Origin: Raphanus sativus
Taxonomy: Eukaryota; Streptophyta; Magnoliopsida; Brassicales; Brassicaceae
Direction of reading: 5' to 3'
DNA: 64,000 nt
NCBI RefSeq assembly: GCF_000801105.2
Contig: NC_079515.1
Span: forward strand, 21,165,407-21,229,406
This document shows, piece after piece, positions 12,095-24,273 of the stretch (within the stretch, counting starts at the first letter, position 1; each line of letters opens with the position of its first letter). The notes below the pieces were generated by a model. That model had not been told where the DNA came from, did not search any database, and saw nothing but the letters and a program-made list of their open reading frames with translations. The position numbers and the translations under genes are program-made.

Positions 12095-13867
12095 ATGTCG
12101 ATGATGTTTCCATCGTTTCAGCTCCTAGAGCTGAACATAATCTCAGCTCAAGACTTAGCTCCTGTCGCCCGCAAGATGAAGACATACGCTGTTGCATGGG
12201 TCCACTCCGAACGTAAACTCACCACGCGCGTTGACTACAACGGCGGAGCAAACCCAACGTGGAACGACAAATTCGTATTCAGAGTCAACGAAGAGTTCCT
12301 CTACGCCGACACATCCGCCGTGGTCATCGAAATCTACGCCTTGCATTGGTTCAGAGACGTCCACGTAGGCACGGTCCGTGTCCTGATCAGCAACCTCATC
12401 CCACCCAACCGTCGTCCAGGATACAGAACCAGCAACAACGAGTACCGTCGCACGCCACCCACCCAGGGGATGAGATTCGTAGCGCTTCAAGTTCGTCGCA
12501 CCTCGGGCCGACCTCAGGGGATATTGAATATCGGTGTTGGAGTGCTCGATGGTTCCATGAGAAGCATGCCGCTTTACACGCATATGGACTCGTCTGCCGT
12601 GGGGTATAGAGACTTGCTTGGTGAAGAGGATCGTCACCTACAGCATTTGCATCTGAACAGCAACAAAGGGAGCTCTAAGAATCCACAGTCTCCCACGACC
12701 TCGAGGCAGTTCCAGTCTGTTGTCTCGAGGCCGGAGCTACGTCGTACGAAGAGTGATACGAGCTCGATGGTTGTTTCTGATCTTTTAAGCAGAGCTGAAA
12801 GGAGCCGTTTGGCTACCAGAAAGCCAGCGAGTGCAGTTGCGAGCAGCGAATCTGAAGCTGTACCAACCACGACGGACTCTGACGACGCTTACACACCTCC
12901 AAGCGACACACGTAACGTTCCGAGGCAGAGATACGACTCGTCAGATCTCACAGAACCATCAACGAGGGTGAAACCAAACTTGGTAGCGAGTCAAGAACCT
13001 CCTACGACTTACGGTTCGTATCATCAGTCACGTAAAACGCCGAGAAAGACACCAATGCACGAGAAACAGAGACAGGTTAAAGACTATAACCGAGGCAGAG
13101 CTTCACCGTACTTATCAAGACACGGAACACCGTTGAGATCAAACATCGTATCGTCAACTCCCATGCAACAACCTAATAACGGAGGTGGTATTAGATCAAC
13201 TCCAATGAGATCAAACATCGTCGGAATGTCACCGATGCGTCCCAACATGGTCGAACTAACTCCCATGCAGACTCCGAGACGGTCCAACATGTACGGAACA
13301 ACTCCAAGGAGGTCCAACATCGTTGGCTCCACTCCGATACGTTCGAACTACAAGGCTACACCGATGAAGTCGGCTCATCACGATTACGGTACACCGATGA
13401 GGTCAAACCTAGCCGGGAGGAGGATCATGACAGACTCGGAAGCGAAAGATAAATCTCACGAGACGGAAAGCTCGATACTCAGTGACTGGAGCGTCGACGA
13501 CTCTAGCATCGAAGGAGCGCGTTCGAAGCTCGAGATGTGGAGGACGGAGCTACCGCCGCTGTACGACATTGGGTCAAGCCAAGTAAGCAGCACAGATTAC
13601 GACGGTTCGGTTGTTTATGCCGCCGGTGGTGGTGGTGCCAACGGAGGAAGAAGTTCTAGACGGAAAACTCCGGCGGGGAAAAACGTTAACCGCCGTCATA
13701 GTTCCGAAGGTAACGGTCTTTTCTCGTGTTTCAGTAAAATTTGCGGCGTGGAATGCAGTTTCGTATGCGGCGGCGGAGGTGGTGGTGCTGCTGATGAGTC
13801 GAAGAAAGGTGGGGGTGGTGGTCGCGTGCACCGCACATACTCTGCTGATGATTTGAGCTCTTTATGA
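12095..13867 (+). CDS. C2-domain protein with TPMRSN repeats
   Basis: Single exon, 590 residues from ATG 12095 (MSMMFPSFQLLELNIISAQD). Residues 1 to about 115 form a C2 domain: LLELNIISAQDL, a YAVAWV strand, TRVDYNGGANPTWNDKFVF and a VHVGTVRVLISNL strand. The middle is Ser/Arg-rich. Residues about 344-442 hold roughly nine copies of a motif (S/T)P-(M/R/L/I)-(R/Q)-SN-(I/M/L)-V, for example TPMRSNIVG. The C-terminus is Gly-rich with clustered Cys (CFSKICGVECSFVCGGG). It is the counterpart of At1g04540 by position and architecture. C2 domains bind membranes, often with calcium; here few acidic loop residues are obvious, so calcium dependence is open. The gene is intact. Confidence 0.9.
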   Translation: MSMMFPSFQLLELNIISAQDLAPVARKMKTYAVAWVHSERKLTTRVDYNGGANPTWNDKFVFRVNEEFLYADTSAVVIEIYALHWFRDVHVGTVRVLISNLIPPNRRPGYRTSNNEYRRTPPTQGMRFVALQVRRTSGRPQGILNIGVGVLDGSMRSMPLYTHMDSSAVGYRDLLGEEDRHLQHLHLNSNKGSSKNPQSPTTSRQFQSVVSRPELRRTKSDTSSMVVSDLLSRAERSRLATRKPASAVASSESEAVPTTTDSDDAYTPPSDTRNVPRQRYDSSDLTEPSTRVKPNLVASQEPPTTYGSYHQSRKTPRKTPMHEKQRQVKDYNRGRASPYLSRHGTPLRSNIVSSTPMQQPNNGGGIRSTPMRSNIVGMSPMRPNMVELTPMQTPRRSNMYGTTPRRSNIVGSTPIRSNYKATPMKSAHHDYGTPMRSNLAGRRIMTDSEAKDKSHETESSILSDWSVDDSSIEGARSKLEMWRTELPPLYDIGSSQVSSTDYDGSVVYAAGGGGANGGRSSRRKTPAGKNVNRRHSSEGNGLFSCFSKICGVECSFVCGGGGGGAADESKKGGGGGRVHRTYSADDLSSL

Positions 13868-15471
13868 TTTTATTTATGTTCAATGTTTTTTTGGACCGAT
13901 TGATGTTATTATTTATTTTTCTTTTGGGGGATGAGAAGGTGAAAAGGAGCGGGAGTGAATTATGCAACAGTGTTTCTAGTAAAAGAAATGTTAATCTTAT
14001 CACTGTTGATGAATTATCTCATATGGTGCGTGCTAATCTTGTTTTACATTATTAAAAAGAAAAAGAAAATGTTTGCAAACTAGAGAAAACTGTGATAGTA
14101 TCAGAGTAAAACTTTATACACGAATGAATGCAACATAAAACTACTATTCACATTCTTTAAAAAAAAAACTACTATTCATAACTTAATATACTGAGTTTAT
14201 TTGAATATAGGGATCTCAGCATTTCATATGTATGTTATAATTTAGTTTATCTATTAGTGCTAAATATGTTGGTAATTAACCCACTATAAGAGCATTTTTA
14301 TTAGTTAGTATATAATTAATAATTAAATATTATTAGTGAACAATAATAATCACAATGTAACATTTTTGTTACAAATATTATTAGTTTTAATACAATGTAA
14401 TTAATAATTAAATTTTTAATCATAAAGATGAAACGAACAAATCACCTTGTGACACATCGCATCAAAATATCTTTAACATTTTTGTTGAGCTTTTCGCAAG
14501 CCTATTTCACTCTCTTTTTCTCACATTTTTTTACTAGTTTTTTTTTATTTTTTATGCTTAGATACTTTCCTAAAACCTTCAATGAGGTTGTCCTAAAATG
14601 TCAAGATATTTTTTTGTAATTAATCAGACTTTACGGTAAACTGAAAAAGACCAAAGTCTCTGGGCTAAAGATACAGAGATGGATCAATATATTTGAAAAA
14701 CATAAAAATCAAGCCATAAGGCCCATAACTAAACATATTTGTTTCATAAATGATACAACCATGTAGCCCCACTCAGTAATGATTTTAATCTCCACCAGAT
14801 CGATCGATCAGAGCATGGGACTATTGTACTCCCTTGATAATGATTTTGATTAAAAGTTTTATTTCCACAAAGCCAATTGCATCTGCAAAAAGTTTTCAAA
14901 GGATCATCAAACATCATGATGATGAATATCTAATCACCACGATTTTATAATAATGATGTCCTTAAAACAATGACTTCACATCCGAAAGCATTACTCTACA
15001 ATATGTATAGCAGCATTTTACATCAAAAACAAATACAAGTGGGAACCAAATAAAAACGTTAGCCAATATTATAACAATTTGTTTATTGCACACAACTGTA
15101 AACAAGGTTCTTGGGACTCTCTTTCTGTAGCTCTGCTTGAACCAGCAATAACGCAACGAGAGCACGACAGGTTTGATGAATGTCGGGGAAGTTAAAGTAT
15201 GAGAAATTAATATTTAAACAAAAGACAAGACTTTGGTTAGAGAAATAGGCATTATGTTGGTAATGGTCATTACAAGACAGATGGGTCCCAGCTCTCTCCG
15301 ATACTCTGCTTTCATCATCTCTTTGTGTCTCTCTCTCAAATAAAAGACAGAAGAAAACCCTAAATACACACGCGCTCTTCTTTTGTCATCATCTGTGTCC
15401 TCAAGCCTCTTCTCTTGGACGGTTCTTTGAAAGACCTCTCTCCCTTTAACATCTTTGGATTCTCAATTAAC
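13868..15471. other. Spacer and IAA12 promoter
   Basis: AT-rich spacer. The stretch near 14287-14420 looks like MITE-derived inverted AT repeats around AGAGCATTTTTATTA. The final 200 bp are the IAA12 leader, with CT-rich tracts and one TGTCTC auxin-response core at 15326-15331 whose function is unproven. No gene is seen. Confidence 0.45.
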
Positions 15472-16610
15472 ATGCGTGGTGGTGGTTCAGAACTGGAGCT
15501 AGGGAAGAGTAATCTTCTCCCGGCTGAGAATGAGCTGGAGCTGGGACTGGGACTAGGGCTCAGCCTCGGCAGCGGCGCGTGGAGAGAGCGTGGGAGGATT
15601 CTGACGGCTAAGGATTTTCCTTCTGTTGGGTCTAAACGAGCTGCTGACTCTTCCTCTCACCAGGGAGCATCTCCTCCTCGTTCAAGGTTCTTCCTTTTTT
15701 TCCTTTAATCAATAAAGCTCACAACTTTTTTGGTTTGTTATAGCATTCCTTGAATCAGAACTTAAGTATTCGAAATGTTGCAAAATTAATGATTATGCTA
15801 AAGATTAGCTTCATAGTATTAATGATTGGGGAGGGAGTAAAGGAGTGAACTTTGTTGTTAGCAGTCAGGTTGTGGGATGGCCACCAGTTGGGTCACACAG
15901 GATGAACAGTTTGGTTAACCACCAAGCTGTGAAGGCTGCCAAAGCGGAAGGAGAAGAGGTGAAGCAGAAGAATAAGGATGAGCCTAAAGATGTCTCAGTT
16001 CATGGTTCAGGGTTTGTGAAAGTGAACAAGGATGGAGTTGGTATAGGCAGGAAAGTGGATATGAGAGCTCATTCTTCTTATGAAAACTTGGCTCAGACGC
16101 TTGAGGAAATGTTCTTCGGAATGACAGGTCAGTACTACTGCTTATACTAATAATCTTTTTCGACAATGGAGTTGGGAGATTGACATTTGATATCTTGAAA
16201 ATGGTCAGGTGCTACTTGTGGGGAAAAGGTGAGACCTTTAAGACTTTTAGACGGATCATCAGAGTTTGTACTCACTTACGAAGATAAGGAAGGAGATTGG
16301 ATGCTTGTAGGTGATGTTCCATGGAGGTAAGAATCGGAAAATGGCTAGAATATATTAGTCTCTATTAAGATCTTAAATCATTTCACCTTCTTTTTGTTGT
16401 TAGAATGTTTATCACTTCGGTTAAAAGGCTTCGGATCATGGGAACCTCGGAAGCTAATGGTCTTGGTATGTTTTAAAAGATCATCATCTTCTTGTTTCTT
16501 TATTTCTCTTGTCGACTTATTAAAAAAAAAATCTGCATTGAAACATTCTTAATGCAGCAGCTCCAAGACATCAAGAAGAGAAGGATAGACAAAGAAACAA
16601 CCTTGCTTAG
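15472..16610 (+). CDS. IAA12: Aux/IAA repressor IAA12 (BODENLOS)
   Basis: Five exons (15472-15686, 15865-16127, 16209-16326, 16404-16465, 16561-16610) join to 235 residues. Domain I is an EAR-type repression motif [12 protein letters not shown] (residues 21-32). Domain II is the TIR1/AFB degron VVGWPPV (74-80). Domains III/IV form the PB1-like interaction region from [20 protein letters not shown] through [16 protein letters not shown]. The C-terminus [12 protein letters not shown] matches IAA12. The product represses ARFs such as MONOPTEROS until auxin triggers its degradation. The last intron ends in CAGCAG, so two acceptors 3 bases apart are possible; using the first adds one Ala. An in-frame stretch upstream of the ATG (15415-15471) has no ATG start. 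All four domains look functional. Confidence 0.97.
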
Positions 16611-17900
16611 CTTCTCTTCAAAAGCTAGGCATTGACATGGTTTTTTGGTTTGGCTAGTTGCTCAATAAGTATACATAAAAGTCGAAGCTTAGATTTGATA
16701 TGTTAATCCTAGATTTCGGATATGGTTTTTTCCTTTAGGTCAGTTCAGTTCTTGGTCGTTTTCTTCCAGTTGTTTCTCGGCGAGAATAGTCTTTTATATG
16801 TAAATAGTTGAAGCTATCTAATGTGATGAGAGTTCTGTTTCCTTGTGGTGGCTCTTCTTGATTCCTGAGGAATTAAACTCACTTTCCTTACCATGATTTT
16901 CCATGTTTCTACTGTCTTTTGGTGTTTCGATCAACGCGAAGTCAGAACGTCTTGCAACAAACAGAGTAAAATGTTTATGAAGATCATATTTACCAACAAA
17001 AATGTTTGCAACATTTTTTAATCCGATAGAATTGATCTAATAAATATTCAAAGCATAATGTAGAAGAAAAGAAAAAAAAAAGAATGGATCATAATCATCA
17101 TAATCAATGGCGTAAGAGGATTTTCCTTCAAGAACGCCACACAGCGCGTGATCTTGAGAAAACCGGTGGAGTTTCATCTTCCAAAACATCATAAAACACC
17201 ATTACTCCTCAAAAAGATATTAGATTATCATAAGATTCATAACTACTGCTATTTAAGATCATTTAACATTACAAGTCTCAGAAGATACTCATCAGTCATC
17301 ATGATAGTGTCATAGACAGACAAAATGTCCGAAATGTAAAAGAAGTAGAAAGGAAAAAGATCTGAAATGTTAGCAATGTTAACCCTCACAAACTTGTTTA
17401 CACATAAACATACTCAGTTATCGTTATATGAAGACACCTGTTTTTCCTAAAAGAAAATACCAAAAATTCCGGACCAACATTTGTAATTCTCTCCGGTCCG
17501 TATTATTAACACAATTGTCAGAGGTATTTCTAGTTGCATTAACGCCCTGACCTTGGATGATACAACCTAACCTATTATATACGGTCTGAAGCTAAGGTTG
17601 CCTATTATGCAGCTCCAGTTTACGAACTATTGTGGCCAGTACTAATTATATAACTTCGACTGCAAGTTAGTTTCCTTCTTTAGAAACTAAACAAAGAATA
17701 AGAAGCCACGTTGAAGATAGTCGGTTGCTTTAAACAATTGCTGACAAATTAAACTTACTTACTACCAATATATGGTAGCCTCCGACATTTAATAAAAATA
17801 AAAGCGCAAGGGGATAACATAAAATAAATTAAAGCACTTGGAGATTCGAGTTCGATGACAACACTGGTTATATATCCAAGTACCCAACACTTTGGTACAA
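16611..17900. other. Spacer between IAA12 and the PM19-like gene
   Basis: It includes the IAA12 3' region. A 36-codon ORF starting MDHNHHNQWRKRIF (about 17083-17193) is the only reading of note; I do not recognise it and give it little weight. The rest is AT-rich, without features. Confidence 0.4.
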
Positions 17901-17906
17901 CCTCAC

Positions 17907-18006
17907 GACACGTGTTCCACCACCTGTAACCAGCTGAACACTGAAGGTCCTCTGTGCATGACACGTGTTCTTCGCCAATAAACCGCCCTAATCTTTGATT
18001 ATATAA
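17907..18006 (+). promoter_or_regulatory. Twin ABRE/G-box and TATA box of PM19-like gene
   Basis: Two identical GACACGTGT motifs lie at 17907-17915 and 17960-17968, 53 bp apart, and a TTATATAA box at 17999-18006. The start codon is 111 bp after the TATA box. ACGTG cores bind ABA-activated bZIP factors, which fits the ABA and seed-maturation expression known for AWPM-19 genes. Confidence 0.8.
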
Positions 18007-18116
18007 CCATGCTCGTTACACTCGATCATCACCGAACAAGTAAAAGCTTTTGTTTGGATTTGGATAAGAGTGACAAAGAAGTAAAAAAACACAGAGAGCT
18101 TCAAGGGATTCGAAAA

Positions 18117-18960
18117 ATGGCGACGGTCGGAAGAAACATAGCAGCACCATTACTGTTCTTGAATCTGGTTATGTACCTCATCGTACTTGGTTTCGCAAGT
18201 TGGTGTATTAATAAATACATCAACGGCCAAACTAACCACCCAAGTAGACTAATTCTCCATCTCTCTCTGTTTATACAAATGTTTAATCATTGGGTTGTTA
18301 CTAATATATGATCTTTCTATCAAAAATTTAATTAGGTTTTGGAGGGAACGGAGCAACGCCATTCTTCCTGACTTTCTCGATCTTAGCAGCTGTTATAGGG
18401 ATAGCCTCGAAGTTGGCTGGAGGTAACCATATAAGGTTCTGGAGGAACGATAGTCTTGCCGCCGCAGGGTCTGCCTCTATCGTTGCATGGGCCGTTACCG
18501 CTCTTGCCATGGGGTAAATTTATCATATATTGTTACCAAAAGTTTTATTTATCAAATCTAGTTCATGGACATTTTCCCACAAATTTAAAAAGGGCATACT
18601 ATAAATATATGAACAAGTTATATATATATAAAGTTATCATAGACTTGAAATGGTTTATATAGTAAACAGCATGCAGATTTATAATGTAGTATTCCTTTTT
18701 TTTCTGGAATAAGGTTGGCGTGCAAGCAGATAAACATAGGAGGATGGAGGGGATGGAGACTGAGGATGATTGAAGCCTTCATTATAATCCTGACGTTCAC
18801 GCAATTGCTCTACCTCTTGCTGATTCATGCCGGTACATTCAGTAGCAAGTATGGTCCTGGATACAGAGACACTGATTACGGTACAGGTCAAGGTCATCAT
18901 GTACCAGGCACTCATGCGGGCGAGCACAAGGCCGGTGTTGGAACCCACATGCCCGTTTAG
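18117..18960 (+). CDS. PM19L1: AWPM-19-like plasma-membrane protein (PM19-like)
   Basis: Three exons (18117-18243, 18336-18513, 18714-18960) join in frame to 183 residues. There are four hydrophobic spans: LLFLNLVMYLIVLGFASW, FFLTFSILAAVIGIASKLAG, ASIVAWAVTALAMGLACKQI and EAFIIILTFTQLLYLLLIHA, followed by a Gly/His-rich tail (YGPGYRDTDYGTGQGHH). The NDSLAAAGSASI and GGWRGWRLR blocks are family hallmarks. It is the counterpart of At1g04560. The family accumulates in plasma membrane during seed maturation and ABA or drought stress; some members influence ABA transport or dormancy. A longer open frame runs upstream from 18009, but MATVGRN is the family start. No disruption. Confidence 0.95.
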
Positions 18961-19230
18961 AGTCTCGTCTTGGTTTTTCATGTGATGTTTATTTGAATAA
19001 TAAATTACACGATCTAAATAGGTGTTTTTTTTTACTTTCAAGTTGTGTAATAGTATGGAACCACGTTGTGTTCTTTTGATATATGGATTTGTGTGTTATA
19101 TGTTTTCACTCTAAGCCTTTCAAATCAAGTGGAAAACCACATCTAATCTTACATGGTGGAAAACCACATGTAATCTTACATGGAATTGCACCGTACAAAA
19201 TAACAGAACCAAGTCACAAGAGTAGACAAC

Positions 19231-21271
19231 TTATAGTGCATGTCGGTTTGCATTGCCAGCTTCTGATTCTTGGTGACTATCCACATTTCCTTTGATCCCT
19301 TCTCGCAACTTAGCATCTTCTACGGTTGCTTCAGGATTCATCACTCCTAAAATTATAATTTAAACAGTTTAATAAATGTTACCCTCCAAGAATCTAATGT
19401 TTCTACCGTTTGAAAATAGCTTTAGATGGCTAGTCAGCACAAACCTGGTTTCTTCTTCTTCCTTGAAGATCTTCTAGAATTGTCATCTGAACCTGCACCG
19501 AGAAAAAGACTGCTATACTTCTCCAAAACCCTTTCTTTCTCCTCAACCATTCCTAAAAGCTCGTAAGCATCCGCCACTAACTGCACAATATGTTTATCCG
19601 GAGGCTTACGGTCATACCTCTCCAGATCCCTAAACAACTTCATAATCCCACCAACAAACACGAGTTTGATACCAGAACGGTGAGGAGATATATAACTTTA
19701 CCTAAGAGAAAACAGCAAACGAAGGACTTAACATACCTTAACAAGCTCTTGTAGCATGTTGTTCCGGAAATAAATGCGAATCATTTGTAAGCATAGCTGC
19801 CAAGGCACAGAGTGAAGATCATGCCCGATCTTCTTACGCCAGATAGCATGCGCCTCTTCTGCTCTACGATCCTTATCCAACGCCCTTATCAACTGTCCGT
19901 ATGTCCCCATCGTGTTCCCTTGTCCCTTGCTAAGGATCCACTTTATTACCTACAAATAAGAGGGTACGTACTTCAGTATTGATTTGATCACTGATGGTTC
20001 ACTAGTCCTCCTAAATAAGAGAAAAGAAGGGTGAGAGTGAACACAAACCTGAACCATACGATGCCACTGATGTTCCTTTTCAAGAATAGCTATAACTCTT
20101 TTGAGGGAAGCAATGGGGAAATTGCGTTCCCAAGCAACCCAAGCGTCTAGAGCTCCATAAACCGCCTCTTTATCATCTTCTATATCAAGTAGCTGCATAG
20201 TCCAGCAGCTCGTATTAAGGAGGGTTTTTTATACAAGATAAGAACAACAAACCAACAAGGATATGGATAATTCTTATCATCGACAAGACTGTTAGAAAGG
20301 CAGAAAGGAATATTAGCTTTAGAGTGTTACAAATTTTCAGCTTACGGTGTTGACAAGAAAGTTAATTTTATCCTTCTTGGGTATGTTCTCTCCAAGTTGA
20401 TGCTTCCTAGGGTTTCTTTCTTTGATGAATCCACAACACCTTGCTCATCCTACATCAAGAATGAAAAAAATATGCATCCCATTACACACGATCAATTCTC
20501 AGGACATTGCTAACAAAATAGTACATGGATCATTAGAAAGAAACATCAGTTCTGTGATTGGCTTATATGAATCTACCGAGATGTACAAGGCACTGAATGA
20601 GAACAAAAACATTTCAGAGTATATCTAGTTCAATATTTATAAGATGTTTTTGAAAAAAAAAAACACATAGGTTGAGCTTACACTAGGAGTAGTAGAGTAG
20701 GGAAACGAACACAGAAAAGCCAAATCTTGAGTGTATACGATCTTGTACCTCAGTATCCAGAGAAGGTGTATGTGAATCAGCCACAAACTGATAGCTCATC
20801 GATTGGACCCTTAGAAAAGCGGGCTTGTATGATTGGTTCCCCTGAGAAACAGCACATTGAGATGTCTGTAAACATATATATAATCTTTAAAAATCAATGT
20901 TTTAGCGTTTAATTGCGGGAAAAAAAACATTTAAAAGATGAAAACTTTACCCGGAGAAGACGATGAAATGGACGAGTAAGCGTGTGAAGATTACTTGCTT
21001 GCTCACCTACTACAAAAATTAGAGTTTTAATCATTACAAAGAGATACAACAGTTCATACCCAAAATGAACAGCTCATACAAATTTTTTTAAAAAGAGAGA
21101 TGATGACAACTCAAAAACAGTGTTGTGTGTACTAACCACCATTACATCCTCCTCCGGTGAAGAGATTCCTTGCGGCGGGAATAGTAGATAACGGCGTTGA
21201 TAGGTTAACGGTTGCTCTAGTAACGGCGCGTTTCAGAGGCGTTTTAGGTATCAGACAACTGAAACCGCCAT
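19231..21271 (-). pseudogene. PPR-type gene like At1g04590, frameshifted
   Basis: Eight exons can be traced: 21271-21137, 21009-20951, 20865-20749, 20449-20346, 20192-20049, 19949-19737, 19637-19445, 19346-19231. Exons 5-8 read cleanly (DAWVAWERNFPIASLKRVIA, helical PPR-like repeats, stop TAA at 19231). Two frame problems exist. The only 5' ATG (21271, MAVSVV) runs into TGA after six codons, while the coding frame SCLIPKTPLKR is offset from it. Exon 4 has 104 instead of 105 bases: it starts DEQGVVDSSKK in one frame and continues NPRKHQLGENIPKKDKINFL in another, consistent with loss of one base near 20420. The N-terminus is transit-peptide-like. The Arabidopsis gene is listed as embryo-essential in my memory, so an intact paralogue would be expected elsewhere. 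Assembly error is the alternative. Confidence 0.8.
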
Positions 21272-21313
21272 TAGTGAGGGAGGGAGGGAGGGAGGGAGGG
21301 AGGGAGGGAGGGA
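21272..21313. repeat. (GGGA)n microsatellite
   Basis: About nine GGGA units directly upstream of the only ATG of the PPR-type gene, thus in its leader as a CCCT tract on the coding strand. Length variation here could affect translation and assembly. Confidence 0.85.
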
Positions 21314-24239
21314 GACGGAGGCGTAGCCTACTTAACGCCCTTTTAATAAAATAAAACCCATTGGGTATACAATTGGCCCATTAACAACTAAGATGTCCAA
21401 CAGCCTTTGCTTCTTTCTTTTTTTTCTCTCTCTCTTTGATCCCTAGAAATCGAGATTATATAATAAACAAGATCAGTTTAATTAAACTAATGGAACCGAT
21501 ACAAAGAGTTTGCTATTATCATCTCACATCTTGTCGATGGAATCGAGAGGGTAATCTAGAAATTGCATAGTTTCATGATTATATGTGAACACAACATCAT
21601 CCCTTTTGGAAACCGATGAAATCTCCAACTGCATGCAAGAAAAGGACTTTGAACATGTGACTATATTACTCTCGAGTTCGTAGAGATCTCAAAAGCTTTC
21701 ATTTTGTTTTAGTATATCCAAAAGGGTTAAATCACTCTCATCTTTTCAAGACTTGTTACTTGCGGCCTTGCGGTCAAGAAACCTGAGGCCGGAATTTAAT
21801 CTATGTAAAACAAGTTTTGTATAGTATATGAATTTATTATGACATCGGAGACAACTGACTGGGCCAATAATTTCGTTTAACAAAAACCGCAATACTTAGA
21901 TAACTACTCATGAATGCTTAACGATCAAGCCGGTTTGTCTTTTGGTCCAAAGACGCTTATAAGATGCATGAACTGACTTGTATAGAGAATTATTTATTTA
22001 TTTGGGTCAACTTTTAGGGTAAACTCTTAAAGATATGACATCGGAAAATTTAAAATAAGACACAAGTGACAATGGAGAACCACGTATAAACACCTTTTTG
22101 TTGTAATATATTTTGTTAATTAATGAAGCAAAAATAATAATAATAGTTGAGTCATAAGAATTTGAAATGTCTGAATTATACTCTTAAGATAAAGGGTGAA
22201 AAGAGAGATTACAAAATTTTGAGGCAAAATACAATGTACATCTGCATGAATCTTGGAGACAGACTTAAACTAAGCATTTACTCGTTTCCCTCAGCATTTA
22301 ATTATAAGACAATCAAAGTTTTAAACACCCTGTCTTTGCTATAATTAGCTACTACTATCCAGGTTATATATAATTAGTATTAGACTTTGGATTAACTAAA
22401 CATAGCTCTGCTCATATTCATACCACAAAAGCACATATACGATCAAAACACACACCACTCGTAAGTCGTAAGCCTATTTTCTGTATATATTTTAAATACC
22501 ATTCACCATATTGTAATTTATTGTAATGATTATCTATCAGATTTGTTAACTACCACGTAACGCCTACTATGTATGATACAATGCATGACGCTTAAAACCA
22601 AACTAAACCATTCCCCTTGATTAAAACTAAGTTGTAATATACAGATCATATCATACAAATATAAAATTTTGTTCGAGTTAAGCGGATCAAACTAAACTTA
22701 CCTGGATGAATCTTAATATTCATACCACGTAATAAGAAAACTCATTCATTAATACCTGCAAAATATGAATTCAAACTACCTTGGTCAGAAAATGCAGATC
22801 GTATTTAAAGGGCTGACCAGTAAAAAAAAAGAGTTCATCAAAGGTCAAGAAAACACCTGACGTTGTGCCAAAAAGAAAAGACACCTGACGTTGATGGTAT
22901 TCAGAGAAACATGTGTTCACATGGACTTCCCATCTTTCACTATCACAATTTTCTTTGCTTTTTTTTCTTTTTTGAGGGAACCATTTGACTCCAATCATTC
23001 ATTATATTTCCATACCGTTTCAGTTATGGAGCTAGTTAGTTGCATCTCACCTTCTTTTTCCTCTCTTCTTTATTTGTATTTTAATAATTCATGTTGCACA
23101 TTTCTTTTGCACCATACACATTTCACATCGATTACTATGAAAATGTAACATTTGAGTGCCGATAAAATAAAATGAACTTAGATTTACATCATAATATTGG
23201 TTAAGGTAGGATGTGTCATTACGTACTGTGATGATCTTCACAATTTTGGTTTCTAAGTGAGATTATGCGATGAACAAAAACAAGCAGCACCTGCCTATCT
23301 CGAGGTCAACGTATATTTTTGTTATTTGGTTTTTAGTGACTTCAATAACATATACGTTGGTCAAACAAGTAGTAATACACAGAGAATAGTTAAGACTTAA
23401 GAGGAAAATATGTTGGAATATAGCCCTTTTGTCAAAAAAAAAAATGTTGGAATATTTCCATGTTACCAATAAATATTCAACTATTTATTAAATGTACAAG
23501 AAAAGGGTAATAATGCAATACAGAGGCGGCATGCAATTAGGTAGCCTTTTAGGCTTAGTTTAAAACTGTAACATGGGATTTTGGGTCCCTAATAAGTGAT
23601 CTTCTTAATTAAGTCACATGATAAAGTAGCTGACTCTACCGATCGGATCCGATTAATAAAAAGAGAAAGAATGAGTTTATATAAAAATAAGCAAACAAAT
23701 ATTTTGGCAATTCCACTTTAACAATAATTTGTCATTTTTCTGTCTTGTTATATAGTTTTATGTATAATTTGTCCTTTTTAGCAAAAAAAAATGTATAATG
23801 GTTTTTTTTCCTTTGCGATTCTGTCAATAATGGCACACTTATTGGAAGAAACGGGGTTTATTTTAGTTGACTAAAATATAAAAAATTATTGTTTAATGTC
23901 ATACCAAATAATTTTCAGATGTTAGAAATGATTGGCATTACATATATACCCACCAAAAGATTTGACCAAAATTTGGGTCATAGTATCGAACTTTATCATT
24001 ATGTCATATCGTCTTGTCAGTTGTTTTTATTTAGTCCACTTATGGCCTTCATCAATTTCATTGTATCCATAATTTAAAATAACAAAACTCTATAAAATAA
24101 TTATTATTTTCCCAATACTTTTGAGTTTTTCTTGCTTAATTCCAATATGAGTGAGTTTATAATTTAACATTTTAATAAAATAATAAGATAGTTTGTTTTG
24201 AAAAAGTCTTATGTTAATATATGTATATCAATATTATAG

Positions 24240-24245
<6 letters not shown>

Positions 24246-24272
<27 letters not shown>
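24246..24272. repeat. (TA)n microsatellite
   Basis: An uninterrupted TA tract in unit 1; the same place in unit 2 (near 43155) has only a short AT stretch. Confidence 0.85.

Positions 24273-24273
<1 letters not shown>

Noticed and set aside
12155..12637. Long minus-strand ORF opposite the C2 gene, and similar frames at 12259-12609 and 13574-13831
   Set aside because: They are antisense or shifted readings of a GC-rich true exon and have no family match.
15415..15471. N-terminal extension of IAA12
   Set aside because: It has no ATG, and the known IAA12 start (MRG...) is at 15472.
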